Source: an uncultured Pseudomonadota bacterium
GTDB lineage: Bacteria > Pseudomonadota > Gammaproteobacteria > Steroidobacterales > Steroidobacteraceae
Direction: 5' to 3'
Length of the DNA: 64,000 nt
Assembly: GCA_903828595.1 (NCBI GenBank)
Contig: CAIKMS010000031.1
Coordinates: 21,739-85,738, forward strand
The notes under the pieces are model-generated. The model made no database searches. It was given only the letters and a program-made list of their open reading frames with translations, and had not been told where the DNA came from. The stretch's first letter is position 1; every line of letters starts with the position of its first letter. This document shows positions 10,448 to 18,801 of this stretch, piece by piece. Made by a program: the position numbers and the translations under genes.

Positions 10448-11638
10448 ATGCGCGTCGTCGCTGCACTGGTCACGCTAACCACCTTAAGCATCGCCCTGGC
10501 TCCGCCACTGAGTCAGGCCACTAACGCGCCAGCCGCCCCTGCCGTTGCGGCACCGATTCCTCCGCCGCCGAGCATCGCGGCCAAAAGCTATGTGTTGGTC
10601 GATGCGTACAGCCGCCAGGTGCTGGCGGGGCAAAATGAAGACGCACGGGTTGATCCGGCCAGCCTCACCAAATTAATGACCAGCTACGTGGTGTTCAGCG
10701 CGCTGCGCGACGGAAAACTCACGCTGGATCAACCGGTCATTATTTCCGAGCACGCCTGGCGCGCCGGCGGCGCGGTTACCGACGGTTCAACGTCCTTTCT
10801 GGAGCTGAACTCTCAGGTCAAAGTGGATGATCTGATTCAGGGGATGATCGTTCAGTCCGGCAATGACGCGACCATCGCTTTAGCCGAAGCCTTAGGCGGT
10901 TCCGAGGCCACCTTCGCCGCCCTGATGAATCAATACGCTGATCGGTTAGGCTTGAAAGGGTCTCACTGGAACAATGCCTCTGGCGTGCCGGACCCTGATC
11001 CTTTGCACTACACCACCGCCCATGACATCGCCGTGTTATCAGCGGCCATTGCCACGGACTTCCCGCAGTACTACCACTACTTCTCGCAAAAAAGCTTCAC
11101 TTTTAACGGCCACAAGCAGGACAACCGCAACCGATTGCTGCTGCGTGACCCCAGCGTAGACGGTCTTAAAACCGGTCATACGCAAGAGGCCGGTTACTGC
11201 CTGGCAGCCTCGGCACTGCGCAACGGCACGCGATTCGTCTCGGTCGTCATGGGCACGGACAGCTTCGCCGCTCGCGAAGATGCCAGCGCCTCGCTGTTAG
11301 GCTACGGCTTTAATTTCTTCGAAACTCGCAAGCTCTACGCTGCCAACCAGTCCGTCGGTCAAGCCCACGTCTGGAAAACCTCAGACCTTGCCGACGTGGT
11401 CCTGCACCAAGATGTGGCCGCGACCGTACCACGCGGGCTGACCCAATCAGCGTCCACAAGCTTAATGCTCGATAAGCGAGTGATTGCCCCGGTATCTGCC
11501 AATCAAGCCATAGGTAAACTGCGTGTGATGCTGGGAGATAAACAGCTCGCTGAGCTGCCCGTCTATCCGGCGCACGATGTGCCTGCCGGTGGCTTCTGGC
11601 GCCGTTTAATCGACGCCATTCGGCTTTGGTTTGTGTAA
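10448..11638 (+). CDS. dacA: D-alanyl-D-alanine carboxypeptidase (PBP5/6 family)
   Basis: Removes the terminal D-Ala of peptidoglycan pentapeptides in the periplasm. The start ATG at 10448 follows a GAGG box. Residues 1-27 form a Sec signal. Catalytic motifs are SLTK at Ser72, SGN at Ser137 and KTG at Lys241. The C-terminal PBP5-type beta domain follows, and the protein ends FWRRLIDAIRLWFV, the amphipathic membrane anchor typical of PBP5. It has 396 residues. The stop overlaps the next start (TAATG), coupling it to a D-amino-acid transaminase. Confidence 0.97.
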   Translation: MRVVAALVTLTTLSIALAPPLSQATNAPAAPAVAAPIPPPPSIAAKSYVLVDAYSRQVLAGQNEDARVDPASLTKLMTSYVVFSALRDGKLTLDQPVIISEHAWRAGGAVTDGSTSFLELNSQVKVDDLIQGMIVQSGNDATIALAEALGGSEATFAALMNQYADRLGLKGSHWNNASGVPDPDPLHYTTAHDIAVLSAAIATDFPQYYHYFSQKSFTFNGHKQDNRNRLLLRDPSVDGLKTGHTQEAGYCLAASALRNGTRFVSVVMGTDSFAAREDASASLLGYGFNFFETRKLYAANQSVGQAHVWKTSDLADVVLHQDVAATVPRGLTQSASTSLMLDKRVIAPVSANQAIGKLRVMLGDKQLAELPVYPAHDVPAGGFWRRLIDAIRLWFV

Positions 11639-12525
11639 TGGCTGACCCGCATCCGATTGCCTGGTTAAACGACGCACTGGTGCCTCTTAAAGAAGCGCGT
11701 ATCTCACCACTGGATCGTGGCTTTCTTTATGCGGACTCAGTCTATGAGGTTGTCCCTGTTTACGAGGGACGGCCCTTCTTGCTGGTAGAGCACTGCTCAC
11801 GCCTGGATCGAAGCCTGGCCGCCATTGGTATGGAGCCTGTGCACACGGCCAGCGAATGGGCCGCAATATTAGCCATCTTGATCGCCGCTAACGGCAGTGG
11901 CGACATGTATATTTACTTGCAGGTCTCACGTGGCGCTCAATACGGGCGTAACCATGCCGTCCCCGACGGTTTAGAGCCTACGATCTTCGCCTTTGCAGCA
12001 CCTTTGCCCGAAGAATATCCCGCGCAAGACACCCCGGGTATTTCGGCGATCACCCAGCCCGAGTGGCGATGGGGCCGGTGTGACATCAAAAGCACCAGCC
12101 TTTTACCCAACGTTTTATCTAAAACCCAAGCGGCAGCAGTTGGTGCTACGGAAGCTATTTTCTTGGCTGATGGCTTCTTACACGAAGGCTCCTCCAGTGC
12201 CATTTTGGTCATCAAGGGCGATACGCTCTACGCGCCGGAAGAAACAAACGCCATCCTGCCCAGCACCAGCCGTGCGCTGGTTGTAAAACTCGCCGCAGCG
12301 GCAGGACTGTCCGTGGTGGTCGCTCCCGTTCCGGTAGAGTTATTACGTTCAGCCGATGAAATCTGGATGTCCAGCGCAACCAGACCGCTGATGCCCATCA
12401 CGCGTCTGGATGGTCTGCGGGTAGGCTCAGGAACGGTAGGCGCCCACTGGCTACAGGTAAGGCAACGCTTCGACCAGTACCGACGTGATATCGCCAGCCT
12501 CCCGGCATTGGCCGGGCGAAACTGA
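11638..12525 (+). CDS. dat: D-amino-acid transaminase (class IV PLP aminotransferase)
   Basis: Fold-type IV PLP enzyme that interconverts D-alanine and D-glutamate or other D-amino acids with 2-oxo acids in the cytoplasm. The start ATG at 11638 overlaps the dacA stop by 1 nt (295 residues). The PLP lysine is Lys151 in CDIKSTSLLPNV. The patterns PLDRGFLYADSVYEVV, YLQVSRG and EGSSSAILVI are typical of D-amino-acid transaminases rather than branched-chain IlvE, although the two families are close. Its place after dacA suggests it may recycle D-Ala released by the carboxypeptidase (inference). Confidence 0.85.
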   Translation: MADPHPIAWLNDALVPLKEARISPLDRGFLYADSVYEVVPVYEGRPFLLVEHCSRLDRSLAAIGMEPVHTASEWAAILAILIAANGSGDMYIYLQVSRGAQYGRNHAVPDGLEPTIFAFAAPLPEEYPAQDTPGISAITQPEWRWGRCDIKSTSLLPNVLSKTQAAAVGATEAIFLADGFLHEGSSSAILVIKGDTLYAPEETNAILPSTSRALVVKLAAAAGLSVVVAPVPVELLRSADEIWMSSATRPLMPITRLDGLRVGSGTVGAHWLQVRQRFDQYRRDIASLPALAGRN

Positions 12526-12556
12526 CCTAAGAGCGGACGAAGAGGCTGTAAAGATC

Positions 12557-12817
12557 ATGGAAGACTCACCACTGACCTTTCCCTGCGCTCATCCATTAAA
12601 ACTAATGGGTAAAAACGCCCCGGAGTTTCGGGTCGCGATGGAAACGGTCATCCGTGAACAGATGGGGGATGGACAGCCGACTACAGTCACTACAAAAACC
12701 AGCTCGAATGGCAAGTTTATTTCGCTGACATGCACCGTGGATGCGACGAGTCGAGATCAACTCGATCAGCTATACCGAGCCCTGCATGCCACAGGGCTGG
12801 TATTAATGGCGCTCTGA
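12557..12817 (+). CDS. ybeD: DUF493/YbeD family small regulatory-like protein
   Basis: Small cytoplasmic protein (86 residues from the ATG at 12557, which has a GAGG box upstream). The family has an ACT-like alpha/beta fold, and its role is not established. It is widely found between dacA and lipB in gammaproteobacteria. LTFPCAHPLKLMGKNAPEF and TCTVDATSRDQLDQLYRAL match the family. Here the usual downstream partner lipB lies 2.5 kb away on the opposite strand. Confidence 0.9.
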   Translation: MEDSPLTFPCAHPLKLMGKNAPEFRVAMETVIREQMGDGQPTTVTTKTSSNGKFISLTCTVDATSRDQLDQLYRALHATGLVLMAL

Positions 12818-12828
12818 CTGGCCAGTCA
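12815..12828. repeat. Perfect 14-bp palindrome between convergent genes
   Basis: TGACTGGCCAGTCA overlaps the end of ybeD, just before the convergent serine hydrolase gene ends at 12847. It has no T-run, so it is weak as a terminator. It may help separate convergent transcripts or be chance. Confidence 0.3.
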
Positions 12829-12846
12829 CAGGCCCAGCAAACGGCG

Positions 12847-14091
12847 CTACGGTGACTGACCCTCGCTAGCCGCTTCAATAGCGTGAAAGAGCGCTATGTG
12901 CTCTTCCTCGTGGTAACTTTTTTCGTCATTGGTCGTGCCGTAAAGATGATTGGCCGAGATCTTCGCAATCACGATGCGCCTGTCAGCACTAACGTAGATA
13001 AATTGGTTGTAAATACCGATACCCGAGAAAGCCCCGCTATTATCGGGAACCCACCACTGTAGCCCGTAGCCAAAGCCCGAATCCGAACTACTACGAACGC
13101 CCGGCTGCAAATGCGGTGCATCCGGTGTAATGGATGCTTTGACCCAATTCGCATCCACCAGTTGTTTACCATTCCACAATCCCTGCCGGCGATAAAGCTC
13201 CCCGAGTCGTGCATAGTCGCGCAAGGTCGCATTCAAACCACCTGCTGCAAACTCCGAACCTTCATCATCGACGATCCACTCAGCACCACTGTCCATGCCC
13301 AAGGGCTGCCAGAGTTTTTCCGATAAATAATCAGTGAGCGAGCGATGAGTTACCCGGCGCAGCAGCATGCCTAAAACTTGCGTATCCATGCTGTTGTAGC
13401 GATTAAAGGTGCCCGGGGCACGATCTTTTTTCAGGGTTTTGACGAACGCATCAAATGATCCGCCAAAGGCGAAAGTCTTTGCAAAGCGATTAATGTCAGA
13501 GCTCGGATCACTGTAGTCTTCATTCCAACTCGCACCCGATGACATCTGCAAGATGTCTTTGATACGCACCCCGTCATACGCGCTACCACGCAGGTCCGGT
13601 AGGTACTGGGTCACCGGATCTTCAATGCTTTTAATGGATCCCTCGGATACCGCAATGCCGACCAGCGCAGAGACAAAAGACTTGCACAGCGAAAAAGAAA
13701 TCCAATGCGTACCGGCATCCACGCCGCGCCAATACTTTTCGTAAACCACCTGAGAGTCTTTAAGAACCAACAGTCCGGTCGTATCCGTTGTTTTTAGAAA
13801 CTGCTCGGTACTGCGACTCTGGCCGTCGTACCGGTACGTCTCTGGCAATGACATCGGCGAGCCGGATTCAAAAGGCGCCGGATGCGCAGCAGCCGGCAGC
13901 GTGTGCACCGGAAAAATAGAGGCCATGCGCCTGAAATTTTGAACCTGGTCAGCACCCGTAAACAGGGTGCGTGCATATAAAACCCGACGAATAGTTGCCC
14001 GCTCTACCACGGCGAAGACCGTAGCCAGCACAGCAACCACCGCCACGATGTAGCTAAGCCTGCGCCACAAACGTCCTTTAGCCAATGTCAT
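12847..14091 (-). CDS. Membrane-anchored serine hydrolase (class C beta-lactamase/6-aminohexanoate-dimer hydrolase-like)
   Basis: A 414-residue protein with one N-terminal membrane segment (about residues 13-30), so the catalytic domain is probably periplasmic. The penicillin-recognising fold motifs are SxxK as SLCK at Ser134 and the second motif Tyr232-Asn-Ser in RYNSMDTQVLG. FSLCKSFVSALVGIAVSEG and the WEDY-like SGASWNEDYSD stretch resemble the 6-aminohexanoate-dimer hydrolase/EstB branch rather than true AmpC enzymes. The substrate is unknown and could be an ester, amide or D-amino-acid peptide. The start ATG at 14091 has an AGGGG box, which lies directly after the T-run of an intrinsic terminator. 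Expression would therefore depend on read-through or a promoter not recognised here. Confidence 0.85.
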   Translation of the reverse strand: MTLAKGRLWRRLSYIVAVVAVLATVFAVVERATIRRVLYARTLFTGADQVQNFRRMASIFPVHTLPAAAHPAPFESGSPMSLPETYRYDGQSRSTEQFLKTTDTTGLLVLKDSQVVYEKYWRGVDAGTHWISFSLCKSFVSALVGIAVSEGSIKSIEDPVTQYLPDLRGSAYDGVRIKDILQMSSGASWNEDYSDPSSDINRFAKTFAFGGSFDAFVKTLKKDRAPGTFNRYNSMDTQVLGMLLRRVTHRSLTDYLSEKLWQPLGMDSGAEWIVDDEGSEFAAGGLNATLRDYARLGELYRRQGLWNGKQLVDANWVKASITPDAPHLQPGVRSSSDSGFGYGLQWWVPDNSGAFSGIGIYNQFIYVSADRRIVIAKISANHLYGTTNDEKSYHEEEHIALFHAIEAASEGQSP

Positions 14092-14100
14092 TGCAACCCC

Positions 14101-14134
14101 TAAAAAAGCGTGACAGAACCGGATCTGTCACGCT
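14101..14134 (-). terminator. Intrinsic terminator after the YVTN protein gene
   Basis: AGCGTGACAG (14107-14116), an 8-nt loop and CTGTCACGCT (14125-14134) form a perfect 10-bp stem. Read on the minus strand it is followed by six T residues (bases 14107-14102). It lies between the YVTN gene stop (14163) and the serine hydrolase start (14091). It could act as a partial terminator (attenuator) between the two genes. Confidence 0.85.
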
Positions 14135-14162
14135 GATACATCACTGGAAGATTGACGGTTAC

Positions 14163-15224
14163 TTAACGAACGCCCACCACGTGCACGGTGAAGGTATCCG
14201 GAATCATCGTTGGACGCGGATGTGGCACATCCGCCGTCGGCGCTGGGGCTGGGCCCATGTCAGCCGTGACCAGATAGATGCGATGGTTTTTCGCGTCTAA
14301 AGCCATGGTTCGAGCACCACGCTGGGTTGCCAGGCTCTTTACTACGGTATAACGGTTTGGCGTGTCCTGATGGACAATGCTCAGCGTGCCGTCGCCATTG
14401 GAAGCAAACACCAGACCCAGTGCGGCATCGAATTCTGCCGCATCAGGACCCTCACCAATCGTAACCTTAGCAACCTGCTTACCGGTCTTGGTATCGGTGA
14501 CCACCATGACCTTATCATCACACACCGAGAACGCGCGCGAATGAGCCACGTCCAGTGCCAGACCGGTCGGTGCGTTACAGCCGTTAAGCTTCCATACATT
14601 TTGCACTGAAGGAGTCTTGCCGCCCGCAATGACAACCATTTGGCCTGGCTCAGACTCGATGTTGACGAACACGCGGCCGGTTTCATCGGAATGAGCAAAC
14701 TCAGGCTTTCCTGGCACGCTTAAGGATGCTATGAGTTCCAGGTTAGCGGCATTTAATACGGTGACGTCTTGGCTCTTACCGTTGAACGTATACAGACGAT
14801 CATTAACCGGCTCGTACATAATTGCATCCGGATTCATGCCCTTGATTGGCACTTCCTTGATGACTTTCATGGTTGATATTTCAAACACCGTAATAGAGTT
14901 TGCTTTGCCGTTACTGGTGTAACCCAGATTGCGCTTTTCATCCAGGGCAACGCCGTGCACGCCATTGGTATTAGCGATGGTTCCAACGACTTTGGCCGCA
15001 GCTGTGTCATAGATATCCACATGGTCGCCACGCGAGATATAAACGCGAGCGCCAGCCGAATCGGTAGCCAGGTAATCCCAACCACCGGCGCCACCAATAC
15101 GATTACTGCTCAGTACAGCGAAGTCCGGCGTGGCCGCAACCACAGCGCCCGCTACACCCAAACTCATAGTGATACCTAAGACCAAACGCCTAAGCCTGGT
15201 GCTCGAATTACAAGGGTTAGTCAT
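14163..15224 (-). CDS. Secreted YVTN-type beta-propeller protein
   Basis: A 353-residue protein starting at the ATG at 15224, which has GGAGAG about 6 nt upstream. A longer reading to 15281 is possible but lacks this site. A signal peptide runs to about residue 35 (LVLGITMSLGVAGAVVAATP). The rest consists of repeating strands of the type AAKVVGTIANTNGVHGVALD, STMKVIKEVPIKG and AANLELIASLSVPGKPEFAHS. This is typical of the YncE/YVTN seven-bladed propeller. These proteins bind ligands or partners in the periplasm, and the function here is unknown. One Cys pair (NGC...SVC) may form a disulfide. It ends at a strong terminator. Confidence 0.85.
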   Translation of the reverse strand: MTNPCNSSTRLRRLVLGITMSLGVAGAVVAATPDFAVLSSNRIGGAGGWDYLATDSAGARVYISRGDHVDIYDTAAAKVVGTIANTNGVHGVALDEKRNLGYTSNGKANSITVFEISTMKVIKEVPIKGMNPDAIMYEPVNDRLYTFNGKSQDVTVLNAANLELIASLSVPGKPEFAHSDETGRVFVNIESEPGQMVVIAGGKTPSVQNVWKLNGCNAPTGLALDVAHSRAFSVCDDKVMVVTDTKTGKQVAKVTIGEGPDAAEFDAALGLVFASNGDGTLSIVHQDTPNRYTVVKSLATQRGARTMALDAKNHRIYLVTADMGPAPAPTADVPHPRPTMIPDTFTVHVVGVR

Positions 15225-15299
15225 TTGTCTCTCCAGTGAATAAAATAAAGAACCACTCAGTACAGGCAAAACTCTCAACAAACCTAACTCACGCGCACC

Positions 15300-15935
15300 T
15301 CAAGCCTGCCAAGTCACAGGCAATGATAGGCGCAGAGTGTTAAACAAAAACGGGATCATCTGAATGGCGAAATCACGTGGGGTCATGACAGCGCCTAATT
15401 GCGATAGATCGGTCACTGCCAGTCCCGCGTAACCGCAAGGATTAATGTCATCAAAAGGGCTCAAGTCCATCGCCACATTAATACTTACGCCATGATAGCT
15501 GCTCTGACGGCGCACTCTTAAACCGATGCTGGCGAGCTTTTTACCTTCCACATACACACCAGGTGCCTCGCGCTTAGCTATCGCGTGAATACCGTAAGTG
15601 GCAACCGTCAGAACCACGGCCGACTCCAGTGCCGTGACCAGATCGCGGATGGACAAGCTATGACGCTTTAAATCCAACAACGGATAAACCATCAGCTGAC
15701 CCGGTCCGTGGTAGGTAACCTGGCCCCCGCGATCAACAGCCACCACGGGTATCGCATTGCGCCTAAGGACGTGCTCCTCCTTACCCGCTGCTCCTTGGGT
15801 ATAGACCGGAGGATGTTCCAAACACCAGATTTCGTCAGGGCTGTTAGCGTCGCGGGTTGCTGCATAAGATTGCATCTGCCGCCAGATAGGCTCGTAGGCC
15901 TTCAACCCCAACCAACGTAAATTAACGTCTGGCAT
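15300..15935 (-). CDS. lipB: Octanoyl-[acyl-carrier-protein]-protein N-octanoyltransferase
   Basis: LipB transfers octanoate from acyl-ACP to the lipoyl domain of target proteins. The 211 residues carry RGGQVTYHGPGQLMVYPLLD, the invariant Lys in GKKLASIGL and the catalytic Cys in INPCGYAGL. It follows lipA by 14 nt on the minus strand. Here lipA precedes lipB, the reverse of the E. coli order, and the pair is inverted relative to ybeD. Confidence 0.98.
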   Translation of the reverse strand: MPDVNLRWLGLKAYEPIWRQMQSYAATRDANSPDEIWCLEHPPVYTQGAAGKEEHVLRRNAIPVVAVDRGGQVTYHGPGQLMVYPLLDLKRHSLSIRDLVTALESAVVLTVATYGIHAIAKREAPGVYVEGKKLASIGLRVRRQSSYHGVSINVAMDLSPFDDINPCGYAGLAVTDLSQLGAVMTPRDFAIQMIPFLFNTLRLSLPVTWQA

Positions 15936-15949
15936 GTGCTTTGCGTGCG

Positions 15950-16972
15950 TTAATTAGCCATCACAGGATCACTGCCCGGCAGACCACAGTTGTTTTGTTC
16001 CAGCACCCGCTCAGCGCGATAACTGGAGCGCACCAGGGGTCCAGAGACGCACTCTAAGAAACCGGCTGCCAGCGCAGCCTGTCGGTACTGCGCAAAGGAT
16101 TCGGGTGTTACAAACCGCTGCACGGCTAAGTGATTTGGCGTGGGGCGCAGGTACTGCCCCAAGGTCAGAATATCCACTCTAGCCGCACGCAGATCGGCAA
16201 TAGCCTCATGAATTTCTTCGTCCGTCTCGCCGAGCCCCAGCATCAAGCTGGTCTTGGTTAACACCTCAGGGCGGTACGCTTTGGCATGAGCCAGTACCGC
16301 TAAGGTCTGCTTATAACCGGCGCGCGGATCGCGTACCGGATGAGTTAAACGCCGCACCGTTTCCACGTTCTGTGCGAACACACTCAGGCCACTGTCCATC
16401 ACGGTTTCAATATCCGCGGACACTCCCTGAAAATCAGGGGTCAGCGCCTCCACTGCCACGCCTGGAGTACGCGTTTTTATCGCCCGAATACAGGCGGCAT
16501 AGTGAGCGGCTCCACCGTCGCTTAAGTCATCACGGTTAACCGAGGTCAGCACTACGTACTTAAGGCCCATAAGTTCGACCGTGCGCGCCACATTGGCGGG
16601 TTCCTCAAGATCCAGCCAGCCACGTGGGTTGCCCGTATCCACCGAACAGAACCGACAAGCCCGGGTGCAGACCTCACCCATCAACATGATGGTGGCTGTG
16701 CCGTGATTCCAGCACTCACCGATATTGGGGCACTTAGCTTCCTCACAAACCGTCGCTAAACGATGCTCTCGTACTGTTTCGCGTACCGCATTAAAACGCT
16801 CGCCCGCTGGCAAGGGCGCACGCAACCAAGACGGTTTAGGCGGGGCCGGGGTGACTTCCTGAACGCTCTTGATGCCATCTTTGATTGCGGTATGACCTTG
16901 GCTCGTGCGGTATTTCTCGCCGCTGCGCGCCGCCGGTCCTGTCACCACGTCAATGCCCTTAAACTGCGTCAT
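15950..16972 (-). CDS. lipA: Lipoyl synthase (radical SAM)
   Basis: LipA inserts two sulfurs into protein-bound octanoyl groups. The 340 residues show the auxiliary cluster motif [12 protein letters not shown], the radical SAM motif [10 protein letters not shown] and the C-terminal RSSY in [11 protein letters not shown]. The N-terminal ~45 residues form a Lys/Pro rich extension of a kind common in gammaproteobacteria. It lies downstream of murU (57 nt gap) and upstream of lipB. Confidence 0.98.
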   Translation of the reverse strand: MTQFKGIDVVTGPAARSGEKYRTSQGHTAIKDGIKSVQEVTPAPPKPSWLRAPLPAGERFNAVRETVREHRLATVCEEAKCPNIGECWNHGTATIMLMGEVCTRACRFCSVDTGNPRGWLDLEEPANVARTVELMGLKYVVLTSVNRDDLSDGGAAHYAACIRAIKTRTPGVAVEALTPDFQGVSADIETVMDSGLSVFAQNVETVRRLTHPVRDPRAGYKQTLAVLAHAKAYRPEVLTKTSLMLGLGETDEEIHEAIADLRAARVDILTLGQYLRPTPNHLAVQRFVTPESFAQYRQAALAAGFLECVSGPLVRSSYRAERVLEQNNCGLPGSDPVMAN

Positions 16973-17029
16973 GCGCGAAACCCAACCATCGCTTTAAAGA
17001 GGCCTATTATACGCTGCTTCCGCACTCGC

Positions 17030-17710
17030 CTAGTGTGCATCCGGCGGCGCCTGCAGTGCCGCCAAACGATCCGGGGTGCCGACATCACTCCACAGCCCCG
17101 TATAGCGTTCACCGCTTAAACGACCCCACTGCATAGCCTGCAATAACAACGGCTTAAGAGCACGTCGACCGGGTGGTACTCCGGCAAACAACGCCGGATG
17201 AAAGCAGGCCATACCCGAATAGGTGTAGGTCATCGGGCCAGTCACGCGAACTTCATCGCCTTCTAAGCCAAAATCGCCGCGAGGGTGTTGCAAGGGATTG
17301 GGTACCAGCATCAAGTGCCCCAGCCGGCCTGTCGCCGGGGGGCGCAATGGGCTTGCGCTATCGCTGAACACATCGGCATTGACCACCGCGAAGGGTTCAC
17401 CCTTAAAAAAAGGCAAGGCATTGATAATGCCGCCGGCTACCTCTAACGGTTCATCTCCCTCATCGAAGTACTCGATTCGTACTCCAAAGGCACGGCCATC
17501 ACCCAGCACCGGCAAAAACTGGTCTTTGAGCCAACAAATGTTAATGGCAATGTCAGCAACACCCGCTGCGGCCAGACGCTCAATATGGTGAACAATCAGC
17601 GGCTTGCCAAAAACGCTAAGTAACGGCTTAGGGGTATGCAAGGTTAACGGTCGCATGCGTTCACCTTTGCCGGCTGCCAGGATCATCGCGCGTGTGATTA
17701 AAGCACTCAT
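17030..17710 (-). CDS. murU: N-acetylmuramate-1-phosphate uridylyltransferase
   Basis: Nucleotidyltransferase that converts MurNAc-1-phosphate to UDP-MurNAc in the cell-wall recycling pathway that bypasses de novo synthesis (known from Pseudomonas putida). The 226 residues have the signature AAGKGERMRPLT near residue 11 and the metal-binding NADVFSD region. It is coupled to the kinase amgK by a 4-nt overlap (17707-17710). The pair next to lptD is the same arrangement as in pseudomonads. A generic mannose-1-phosphate guanylyltransferase annotation is possible, but the context favours MurU. Confidence 0.9.
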   Translation of the reverse strand: MSALITRAMILAAGKGERMRPLTLHTPKPLLSVFGKPLIVHHIERLAAAGVADIAINICWLKDQFLPVLGDGRAFGVRIEYFDEGDEPLEVAGGIINALPFFKGEPFAVVNADVFSDSASPLRPPATGRLGHLMLVPNPLQHPRGDFGLEGDEVRVTGPMTYTYSGMACFHPALFAGVPPGRRALKPLLLQAMQWGRLSGERYTGLWSDVGTPDRLAALQAPPDAH

Positions 17711-18738
17711 GCCAATGCGCGCGCTTGGGCGGCCTCAAAGCCGGGCAGCACGTGATCTGTTAGGTACCGATCAAGATCACTCAGCTCCGGATAAAGCCGG
17801 GCAACCTCCAGCACATAATCAAGCACCATAGGCAGATCGTTGAGGTAATTCTTCTTGCCATCTCGGTACCAAAGCCGGGCAAAAATGCCCAGCACTTTGA
17901 GATGGCGTTGCAACCCCATGAGATCAAAACTGTGCAGAAAACTTGCCGTGTCGCTGACAGCCAAACCCGTGGCCGCCGCGCGGCGCCGATAGTCTTCTAC
18001 CCAAGCAGTCACTTGGGATCGTGGCCAACGCCAGTAGCAGTCTTTGTACAAAGACACCAGGTCATAAGTCAGGGGACCTTCAATAGCATCCTGAAAATCC
18101 AGAATCCCAGGAGTAGCCTCACCACACACCATCAGATTGCGACAGTGGTAATCCCTGTGCACAAAGACGTAAGGCTGCTGCCCGACGGCCAAGTCGACAC
18201 GATGCAACACTCGCTTAAGCAACTCACCCAGAGCCTCATTCAGTGGTAACTGTAAGTGCCGGGCGACAAACCACTCAGGAAAAAGCGCAACTTCACGCGC
18301 AAACACTTCAGCGTCATAGCGCTGAAGTCCCACTAACAGGTTCGAACTCGTCTGCATTTTTAGCAGTGCCGCCGCCGCCGCCGGGTATAGGCTGGACGCC
18401 GCGACACCGGCGTTGAGTGCGGCCAAATAGTGCGTCGATCCCAAATCAGATAACAGCAAAAAACCGCGGGCCGTATCTTGAGCGTGAATCAAAGGCACGT
18501 TTAAACCGGCCGCCTGCAAGGCTTGAGCTATCTTCACAAAAGGGCGCACATCTTCCTGAGGGGGCGGCGCGTCCATCGCGATCCACGTATTGGTGCCTTC
18601 AAAGATCCGGAAATAGCGCCTGAAACTGGCGTCAGCAGAGGCGGGCGCGAGCTCAAACGAGCGCCCCGAAAAACACTCAAAAAGCCACTGCCGCAAGGCA
18701 TCTAATCGAGGATCGTTGGGTAAAGTGCCTGAGTTCAT
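17707..18738 (-). CDS. amgK: N-acetylmuramate/N-acetylglucosamine anomeric kinase
   Basis: Aminoglycoside-phosphotransferase fold kinase that phosphorylates MurNAc and GlcNAc at C1 for MurU. It has 343 residues from the ATG at 18738. The catalytic loop VHRDYHCRNLMV (HxDxxxxN) and the metal motif LDFQDAIEGPLTYDLVS are clear. It is divergent from lptD over only 63 nt. Linking sugar recycling with outer-membrane assembly genes is a conserved pseudomonad-like layout. Confidence 0.92.
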   Translation of the reverse strand: MNSGTLPNDPRLDALRQWLFECFSGRSFELAPASADASFRRYFRIFEGTNTWIAMDAPPPQEDVRPFVKIAQALQAAGLNVPLIHAQDTARGFLLLSDLGSTHYLAALNAGVAASSLYPAAAAALLKMQTSSNLLVGLQRYDAEVFAREVALFPEWFVARHLQLPLNEALGELLKRVLHRVDLAVGQQPYVFVHRDYHCRNLMVCGEATPGILDFQDAIEGPLTYDLVSLYKDCYWRWPRSQVTAWVEDYRRRAAATGLAVSDTASFLHSFDLMGLQRHLKVLGIFARLWYRDGKKNYLNDLPMVLDYVLEVARLYPELSDLDRYLTDHVLPGFEAAQARALA

Positions 18739-18747
18739 GGTTACCTG

Positions 18748-18755
18748 ATTATAAT
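18748..18755. promoter_or_regulatory. TATAAT-like element between amgK and lptD
   Basis: ATTATAAT contains a consensus -10 hexamer on each strand (TATAAT at 18750-18755 on plus, TATAAT at 18753-18748 on minus) in the 63-nt divergent gap. I see no good -35 element on either side, so this is only a likely promoter. On the minus strand it would leave a leader of about 2-3 nt before the amgK ATG. Confidence 0.35.
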
Positions 18756-18801
18756 ACTGACGTTTCCGCCGCCACCCCGGCGACACGATGGATCGTCGCG
18801 C

